Position numbers and translations under genes: made by a program
Assembly (NCBI GenBank): GCA_910579335.1
Contig: CAJTUQ010000004.1
Coordinates: 27,509-64,469, forward strand
Direction of reading: 5' to 3'
DNA length: 36,961 nucleotides
Source of the DNA: an uncultured Dorea sp.
Lineage (GTDB): Bacteria > Bacillota > Clostridia > Lachnospirales > Lachnospiraceae
In this document: positions 31,905-36,961 of the stretch, in pieces
Layout: each line of letters starts with the position of its first letter
Numbering within the stretch: the stretch's first letter is position 1
Notes under the pieces: generated by a model
Told to the model about the DNA's origin: nothing
Databases searched by the model: none
What the model saw: the letters and a program-made list of their open reading frames with translations, nothing else

Positions 31905-31930
31905 ACAGAAAAACAAAGGAAGGTGTCAAT

Positions 31931-32131
31931 ATGGAAGAGGCAAGAAGAAAGCTTAGGCTCTGTCTGGCTGTTGTTGTGGCGGCGGCAGTTATCATTGGCT
32001 TAATATACTATTTCAATGATGTAAAAAAGGGTAGAAATATGAGCGAGGGAACATTGGTAAAGCAGACGGAATGTACCGGAAAAACGGTGGCGGCTGCCGG
32101 AGACGGAGGGTTTTATGGCTTCAGGCAGTGA
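31931..32131 (+). CDS. Small single-pass membrane protein preceding spoVAA
   Basis: 66-residue protein with a short charged N-terminus (MEEARRKLR), one transmembrane helix (about residues 10-28: LCLAVVVAAAVIIGLIYYF) and a polar tail ending YGFRQ. AAGGAAGGTG lies upstream of ATG 31931; an earlier in-frame ATG at 31874 overlaps the promoter and is rejected. The last 17 bases overlap the spoVAA start. I do not recognise a family. Its position suggests forespore-stage expression with SpoVA and a possible role in the spore inner membrane. Confidence 0.7.
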   Translation: MEEARRKLRLCLAVVVAAAVIIGLIYYFNDVKKGRNMSEGTLVKQTECTGKTVAAAGDGGFYGFRQ

Positions 32132-32789
32132 TACGATTTATATTAAGGCGGACCGTAATGTTGAGGTAGTAAAACCGGAGGTGACGCTTGGAGACGTTAT
32201 GAAGATTGAATGTTCCAATCCTGCGGTGGCCTCCAGAGTAAAGACATTAAAGCTGTTAAAATTCCATGACACAGATAAAAAGAACCAAAACCGGACGGCC
32301 GTATCCATCCTCAAGGTCATAGAATGCATCCATGAAGCATATCCGAATGCGGACATACAGAACGTCGGAGAACAGGATTTTATTGTCACTTTAGAGGAGC
32401 AGCAGACGGCGGGGCGTTTTGTACATTGGCTGAAAACAATTTTTGTTGTTGTTATTACGTTCTGCGGCGCCGCATTTTCTATTATGGCATTTAATAACGA
32501 TGTTGACGTGACAAAATTATTCGGCCAGGTATACGAAAGCCTTACGGGTGCTAAAAGTCCCGGATTTACGATTTTGGAGCTGACATACAGTTTGGGGGTC
32601 ATTATAGGGATTCTCACATTTTTTAATCATTTCGGCAAGAAGAAATTCACGGTGGACCCGACACCGATGGAGGTTGAGATGCGCTTGTATGAGAATGATA
32701 TACAGACGACACTGATTGAAGATTTTTCCAGAAAGGGAAAAGAACTGGATGTGGGCAGCACAAGCCGTTCTGGCAATTCTCGGACTTAG
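32115..32789 (+). CDS. spoVAA: Stage V sporulation protein AA
   Basis: Component of the SpoVA dipicolinic acid channel/transport complex in the forespore inner membrane. Length is 224 residues. The N-terminal soluble domain (about 1-105; IYIKADRNVEVVKPEVTLGDVMKIECSN) resembles SpoVAA, and two transmembrane helices follow (about 108-128 and 155-175). The start has AGACGGAGGG upstream and overlaps the small ORF. The 3' end overlaps spoVAB by 41 bases. Confidence 0.9.
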   Translation: MASGSDTIYIKADRNVEVVKPEVTLGDVMKIECSNPAVASRVKTLKLLKFHDTDKKNQNRTAVSILKVIECIHEAYPNADIQNVGEQDFIVTLEEQQTAGRFVHWLKTIFVVVITFCGAAFSIMAFNNDVDVTKLFGQVYESLTGAKSPGFTILELTYSLGVIIGILTFFNHFGKKKFTVDPTPMEVEMRLYENDIQTTLIEDFSRKGKELDVGSTSRSGNSRT

Positions 32790-33165
32790 TGCGGGTCTGG
32801 CGGTATCGGCGGGTCTTTTTTCTTTTATTATCGGGTTAGGAGTTATTTCTGACTTTGCCGACCGCACGCATACAGGCGAGCATATCCTTCTCTATGAAGA
32901 CAGTGTGGCGTTAGGGGGGATGCTTGGGAATCTATACTGGGTGTATCATCTCTCCATACCGGGCGGCGGATGGATACTTCCGGTATTTGGTATATTTGCA
33001 GGCGTATTTGTCGGGTGCTGGTCTATGGCCTTGGCGGAGATATTGAATGTATTTCCTATATTTATCAGGCGTGCAAAGCTTATCAAATGTATTCCTTATC
33101 TGATAGCGGCTATGGCGGTAGGAAAAGGAATCGGCGCATGCGTTTTCTTTTACCAGGGATGGTAG
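32749..33165 (+). CDS. spoVAB: Stage V sporulation protein AB
   Basis: Integral membrane protein of 138 residues with about four hydrophobic helices (QAVLAILGLSAGLAVSAGLFSFIIGLGVI, then WILPVFGIFAGVFVGCWSMALAEILNVFPIF and a C-terminal helix). It is the SpoVAB-type partner of SpoVAA. I take ATG 32749 (MWAAQ), 41 bases inside spoVAA, because it starts directly before the first helix; the upstream in-frame ATG 32716 adds a charged extension without a clear ribosome-binding site. The start choice is uncertain. Confidence 0.88.
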   Translation: MWAAQAVLAILGLSAGLAVSAGLFSFIIGLGVISDFADRTHTGEHILLYEDSVALGGMLGNLYWVYHLSIPGGGWILPVFGIFAGVFVGCWSMALAEILNVFPIFIRRAKLIKCIPYLIAAMAVGKGIGACVFFYQGW

Positions 33166-33194
33166 CCGCAGCAATTTGAAAGGAGAGAGGTAGA

Positions 33195-33653
33195 GTGGAC
33201 AGAAAAAAGCAGCAGGAAGCATATGAGAATTATGTAAAACAGAAGACGCCTGTGCATAATCTCCCTGCAAATATGACGAAGGCTTTTATTACGGGAGGCC
33301 TTATATGCGTAGTGGGGCAGAGTATTTTAAATTACTGTGAAAAAATAGGTCTTGATAAAGATATAAGCGGAGGGTGGACGTCTATGATACTGATTCTATT
33401 AAGTGTCATCCTAACGGCGCTTAATGTTTACCCCCGTATTGCCAAGTGGGGAGGCGCAGGCGCGCTTGTTCCCATTACAGGCTTTGCAAATTCCGTGGCG
33501 GCTCCGGCTATAGAGTTCCAAAAGGAAGGGCAGGTCATGGGAATCGGCTGCAAAATATTTACGATTGCAGGTCCGGTAATTTTATACGGAGTTTTTACCA
33601 GCTGGGTATTGGGATTTCTATACTGGATTGGGAAAATTGCAGGAATATTTTAA
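33195..33653 (+). CDS. spoVAC: Stage V sporulation protein AC
   Basis: Polytopic protein of 152 residues required for dipicolinic acid uptake; B. subtilis SpoVAC behaves as a mechanosensitive channel. Visible are the N-terminal QEAYENYVKQKTPVHNLPANMTKAFITGGLICVVGQ segment, a Gly/Ala-rich core GAGALVPITGFANSVAAPAIEFQKEGQVMGIGCKIFTIAGPVI, and several helices. It uses GTG at 33195 with GGAGAGAGG about 7 nt upstream. It is the best conserved core with SpoVAD and SpoVAE. Confidence 0.95.
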   Translation: MDRKKQQEAYENYVKQKTPVHNLPANMTKAFITGGLICVVGQSILNYCEKIGLDKDISGGWTSMILILLSVILTALNVYPRIAKWGGAGALVPITGFANSVAAPAIEFQKEGQVMGIGCKIFTIAGPVILYGVFTSWVLGFLYWIGKIAGIF

Positions 33654-33677
33654 TCATGTAAAAGGCAGGTACGATCT

Positions 33678-34682
33678 ATGACACAAGGAATACAGAGTAT
33701 TGCGTTTGAACAGTCGCCCTACGTGGTGTCAAGTGCGTCTGTTGTCGGGAAAAAGGAGGGCGAAGGCCCGCTTGGGAAAATGTTTGACATGGTAGAAACG
33801 GAGAATCTTTTCGGAGAAAACAGCTGGGAGGCGGCGGAGAGCACGATGCAGAAGGAAGCGTGCCTGCTGGCTATGGGAAAAGCCCATCTTCATAAGGAGG
33901 ACGTCCGGTTTTTATTCGGCGGAGACTTGCTGAGGCAGGGGATTGCAACATCGCTTGGAGTTGAAGAATTTGGGATTCCGCTGTTTGGGCTGTTTGGGGC
34001 GTGTTCGACATCAGGGGAGGCTCTGGCGCTTGCATCCATGAGTGTAGCCGCAGGCTACGGGGATTTTATGCTGGCGGTAACATCCAGCCATTTCGGAAGC
34101 GCAGAAAAGGAGTTTCGGTTTCCATTAAGTTACGCAAACCAGAGACCTTTGTCCGCCCAGTGGACAGTGACGGCAAGCGGGGCTTTTCTGGTAGGAAAAA
34201 AACGGAGCCATGTAAGGATTACCGGCATAACCGTCGGTAAAATTGTTGATTTTGGTTTAAAGGATTCTCAGAATATGGGAGCGTGCATGGCTCCGGCCGC
34301 CGCCGATACCATAGAGAGGAACCTTAAGGACTTCGGGAGGGAGCCTGACGATTACAGCCGAATCATTACCGGAGATTTGGGATATGTAGGGCAGAGCATC
34401 CTGTTCGACTTGATGAGGGGAAAAGAGATAGATATCAAGAAGAACCATATAGATTGCGGAATGATGATTTTTGACCAGAACAAGCAGGATACCCATGCCG
34501 GAGGAAGCGGCTGCGGCTGTGCGGCATCGGTATTGTCGGCATATGTCCTGCCCAAATTGGAGCGGGGAGAGTGGAAAAGGATACTCTTTGTGCCTACAGG
34601 CGCTCTCATGTCTACCGTGAGCTTTAACGAAGGTGCGAGCGTGCCGGGCATCGCCCACGGAATCGTGCTGGAGCATTGTTAA
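33678..34682 (+). CDS. spoVAD: Stage V sporulation protein AD
   Basis: Thiolase-fold protein of 334 residues that binds dipicolinic acid, a soluble component on the forespore inner membrane. The fold is indicated by FGLFGACSTSGEALALASMSVAAGYGDFMLAVTSSH, the GAFLVGKKR strand and the C-terminal TGALMSTVSFNEGASVPGIAHGIVLEHC segment. The start has AGGTACG upstream. The next gene begins 101 bp downstream, a gap longer than others in this operon, in which I saw neither terminator nor promoter. Confidence 0.96.
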   Translation: MTQGIQSIAFEQSPYVVSSASVVGKKEGEGPLGKMFDMVETENLFGENSWEAAESTMQKEACLLAMGKAHLHKEDVRFLFGGDLLRQGIATSLGVEEFGIPLFGLFGACSTSGEALALASMSVAAGYGDFMLAVTSSHFGSAEKEFRFPLSYANQRPLSAQWTVTASGAFLVGKKRSHVRITGITVGKIVDFGLKDSQNMGACMAPAAADTIERNLKDFGREPDDYSRIITGDLGYVGQSILFDLMRGKEIDIKKNHIDCGMMIFDQNKQDTHAGGSGCGCAASVLSAYVLPKLERGEWKRILFVPTGALMSTVSFNEGASVPGIAHGIVLEHC

Positions 34683-34783
34683 AGTAAGAAACAAACAGGC
34701 AGTGCATTCAAAGGGCATGGTGTAAAGGTCCTTGGAGAGGGACGGTAAACACTACTACTTTATCATACGAGGAGAGAGTATCT

Positions 34784-35140
34784 ATGGACTATATCAATGC
34801 GTTTTGGGTAGGAGGGCTTATCTGCGCTCTTGCACAGATTCTGCTGGACAGGACAAAGCTGATGCCTGGAAGGGTCATGGTTCTTTTAGTATGCACCGGT
34901 GCTGTTCTTGGTGCGCTTCATATTTACCAGCCCCTTCAGGATTACGCAGGAGCCGGAGCGAGTGTCCCGCTGGCGGGATTCGGGAATCTCCTGTGGAAGG
35001 GTGTGAAGGAAGCGGTTGATAAGGAAGGGTTTATCGGCATATTTTTAGGCGGGTTTAAAGCAAGTGCGGTCGGTATATCGGCGGCTCTTGTATTCGGATA
35101 TCTCGCATCGCTGATATGCGAGCCTAAGATGAAAAAATGA
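34784..35140 (+). CDS. spoVAE: Stage V sporulation protein AE
   Basis: Membrane protein of 118 residues, SpoVAEb type, with about four hydrophobic helices. It contains the Gly-rich motif GAGASVPLAGFGNLLWKGVKEAVDKEGFIGIFLGGFKASAVGISAALVFGYLAS, similar in layout to SpoVAC. GAGGAGAGAG precedes the start. It completes spoVAA-AB-AC-AD-AE; a spoVAF-type germinant-receptor-like gene is not present in this window after it. Confidence 0.94.
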   Translation: MDYINAFWVGGLICALAQILLDRTKLMPGRVMVLLVCTGAVLGALHIYQPLQDYAGAGASVPLAGFGNLLWKGVKEAVDKEGFIGIFLGGFKASAVGISAALVFGYLASLICEPKMKK

Positions 35141-35321
35141 GAATCTGTGTTTTTGCACAATTGTGAATAATAGACAAGCAAGTGTAAAAATGTCTGTAAA
35201 TAATCATTTATAATTGCATATTGTTTTCGCTGCCGCTGCATGATATTGTGAGATTAATCCGGTCATGCGCGGCTTTGCCAATGTCCGGAAAACATATATG
35301 TGGATACATGGGAGGAAAACA

Positions 35322-36956
35322 ATGGAATACATTGATATTATCGTACCATTTGCAGGCGGACTGGGGATGTTCATCTATGGTATGCAGATTATGGCGCAGG
35401 GACTTGAAAATGCGGCGGGAAATAAAATGAAATCACTGCTGGAGATTTTGACGAAGAACAAGCTTATGGGCGTGCTTTTGGGCGCCGCAATCACAGCGGT
35501 CATTCAGAGTTCATCCGCTACCACGGTTATGGTAGTGGGATTTGTTAATGCGGGTCTTATGAATCTTACGCAGGCAATGGGCGTGATTATGGGAGCGAAT
35601 ATCGGTACGACCGTTACCGGATGGCTTGTGTCATCTGTGGAATGGGCGGAGTTTTTGAGTCCGTCGAAACTGGCTCCGGTTGCCGTGATTGCCGGCGTTA
35701 TCGTAATGCTGACGGGAAAAAGACGCTCAACGAAGGATATTTCCAGCATTATTATCGGCTTTGGCCTTCTGTTTATCGGCATTACGACGATGTCGGACGC
35801 TGTCGGGCCATTGAGGGAATATGAGGGCTTTGTCAATATGTTCGTAGTTCTTGGAAAGAGTCCTGTCCTGGGAATCCTTGCGGGAGCGGTGGTAACTGCG
35901 ATTATCCAGAGCTCGTCCGCATCGGTGGGTATCCTGCAAAGTCTTGCGGCAGCGGGTCTTGTCCCTTTCAGTGCGGCTGTTTACATTATTATGGGGCAGA
36001 ATATCGGTACATGCGTGACCGCAATCCTTTCCGGCCTGGGAGCCAAGAAGAATGCCAAGACAGCAGCGCTTATGCATCTTTTATTTAATATTATCGGTAC
36101 GATTCTGTTTAGTATGGTGATAATTGTGTATTTTGAGTTTATGAACCCGCTGGCGGGGGAGGGTGCGATTACCCAGACACAGATTAGTTTGGTCCATACC
36201 ATTTTTAATATCGGTACAACGATACTTTTGTTCCCTGCATCGAGCCTGATTATAAAGCTGGCCAAGAAAATCGGGAATGTCAGGGAGGACGAACAGGACA
36301 GAGGAAAGGTGCTTCTGGACGAGCGTCTGCTTGAGACGCCGGGGATTGCCCTGCAGTCTACGCTGAATGAAGCGCTCCGTATGGGAGAACTGGTCATGGG
36401 CACGATGGAGACGGCGCGTAATATCTTGTTTACAAAGGAGCAGTCTGGTATTGACAGGATTAGGGAAGACGAAGCGGATGTAGATAAGCTTTGTGCGGGG
36501 ATTACAGATTACGCGGTCAAGCTGAGCACCATGCAGATTAGTGAAAAAGAGCATGAAACGGTGGCTCACCTTTTGCAGATTTTGTCGGATATTGAACGTG
36601 TGAGTGATTATTGTGAAAATATTTCCGAATATGCGGAGACTATGCTGGAGAAGAAAGTGACATTTTCTGATACGGCGAAGCTGCACATGGAAGAAATCAT
36701 GTCAGAGACAATAGACAGCTACCGATATGCGGTGGAAGCATTCAGGGATAACAGCCAGGAAAAAGCCCTGAAGGTTATTGAGAAGGAAACGAAAATCGAC
36801 GAGCTGGAGATTCAGCTTAGAACAAAGCATATTTCCCGTCTGGCGGACAATCAGTGCAGCACGCAGGCAGGAATTGTATTTCTGGATGCGCTGGTGGGTC
36901 TGGAGCGTATCTCCGACCATGCAAGGAATATTGCGGAAGAAGTATTAAAGGGATAG
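35322..36956 (+). CDS. Na+/phosphate cotransporter with PhoU-like C-terminal domain
   Basis: NptA/YjbB-type membrane protein of 544 residues. The N-terminal part (about 1-330) holds two inverted Na/Pi cotransport repeats with QSSSA motifs, GAAITAVIQSSSATTVMVVGFVNAG and GAVVTAIIQSSSASVGILQSLAAAG, and about eight helices. The C-terminal 200 residues are helical PhoU-like (ALRMGELVMGTMETARNILF and HLLQILSDIERVSDYCENISEYAE), which may regulate transport. Start ATG 35322 follows GGAGGAAA; the earlier in-frame ATG 35265 is rejected because it adds a non-conserved 19-residue extension. A -10 TATAAT lies at 35209-35214 without a clear -35. The gene is complete and ends 5 bases before the window end. 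Confidence 0.93.
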   Translation: MEYIDIIVPFAGGLGMFIYGMQIMAQGLENAAGNKMKSLLEILTKNKLMGVLLGAAITAVIQSSSATTVMVVGFVNAGLMNLTQAMGVIMGANIGTTVTGWLVSSVEWAEFLSPSKLAPVAVIAGVIVMLTGKRRSTKDISSIIIGFGLLFIGITTMSDAVGPLREYEGFVNMFVVLGKSPVLGILAGAVVTAIIQSSSASVGILQSLAAAGLVPFSAAVYIIMGQNIGTCVTAILSGLGAKKNAKTAALMHLLFNIIGTILFSMVIIVYFEFMNPLAGEGAITQTQISLVHTIFNIGTTILLFPASSLIIKLAKKIGNVREDEQDRGKVLLDERLLETPGIALQSTLNEALRMGELVMGTMETARNILFTKEQSGIDRIREDEADVDKLCAGITDYAVKLSTMQISEKEHETVAHLLQILSDIERVSDYCENISEYAETMLEKKVTFSDTAKLHMEEIMSETIDSYRYAVEAFRDNSQEKALKVIEKETKIDELEIQLRTKHISRLADNQCSTQAGIVFLDALVGLERISDHARNIAEEVLKG

Positions 36957-36961
36957 TGAAC

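Noticed and set aside
34683..34783. Possible small gene or promoter in the spoVAD-spoVAE gap
   Set aside because: No ORF with ribosome-binding site and no convincing sigma-G or sigma-A element was seen.
35102..35122. Perfect 7-bp hairpin CTCGCAT/ATGCGAG at the end of spoVAE as a terminator
   Set aside because: It lies inside the coding region and is not followed by a U-tract.
35156..35165. 10-bp palindrome CACAATTGTG between spoVAE and the Na/Pi cotransporter as an operator
   Set aside because: Short AT-rich palindromes occur by chance; no second copy or regulator gene nearby.

Overview
The window looks like chromosomal DNA of a spore-forming Firmicute of class Clostridia, most likely Lachnospiraceae (Clostridium cluster XIVa-like gut anaerobe). 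The evidence is purine-rich Shine-Dalgarno sequences, a four-subunit pyruvate:ferredoxin oxidoreductase, a NiaR-controlled NAD operon, a CD1871A-type CXXC mini-protein, a T-box in front of valS, and the forespore cluster spoIIAA-spoIIAB-sigF-spoVA. The species cannot be fixed from the sequence alone. I saw no tRNA, rRNA, CRISPR array, insertion sequence or phage gene. Almost every base is in or just upstream of a gene.

Layout. 1-3.9 kb: end of rsgA, then rpe, thiN, ychF and lgt (housekeeping). 3.9-7.9 kb: an OmpR/EnvZ-type two-component pair followed by a secreted GH25 muramidase. 8.0-10.3 kb: a MerR/GyrI-type regulator divergent from a MATE efflux pump, with a textbook 19-bp-spacer MerR promoter between them. 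10.3-13.3 kb: porCDAB-type pyruvate (or other 2-oxoacid):ferredoxin oxidoreductase. 13.4-16.6 kb: an AIM24-family protein, an ABC-F protein with a long structured leader, and a convergent MgtC-family membrane protein. 16.8-20.4 kb: nadA-nadB-nadC-niaR. 20.5-22.1 kb: a three-gene membrane redox module (TlpA-like lipoprotein, CXXC mini-protein, polytopic Fe-S protein). 22.1-28.8 kb: T-box, valS, a broken LTA-synthase-like sulfatase, folC and a 44-aa ORF. 28.8-35.1 kb: a TPR membrane protein, then spoIIAA-AB-sigF and spoVAA-AB-(AC)-AD-AE. 35.3-37 kb: a Na/Pi cotransporter with a PhoU-like tail.

The most notable points are these. (1) A probable antibiotic-sensing transcription attenuator lies in front of the ABC-F gene. 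A three-codon ORF (Met-Arg-Ile-stop) and its Shine-Dalgarno sequence lie exactly inside the 5' arm of a long-range hairpin that ends in a U-tract, and a competing downstream pairing partner exists. (2) The LTA-synthase-like gene has lost the segment where its family carries the catalytic threonine, by what looks like a 25-nt frameshifting deletion. (3) The TlpA / CXXC mini-protein / Fe-S membrane protein cassette is a candidate transmembrane electron relay of unknown purpose. (4) A sigma-G-like promoter directly follows sigF and drives a 66-aa unknown membrane protein plus spoVA, a compact timing switch.

In the efflux and ABC-F regions, two drug-responsive modules with different control logic (MerR promoter remodelling and ribosome-mediated attenuation) sit about 5 kb apart, which suggests exposure to small-molecule stress. 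This is an inference from layout only.
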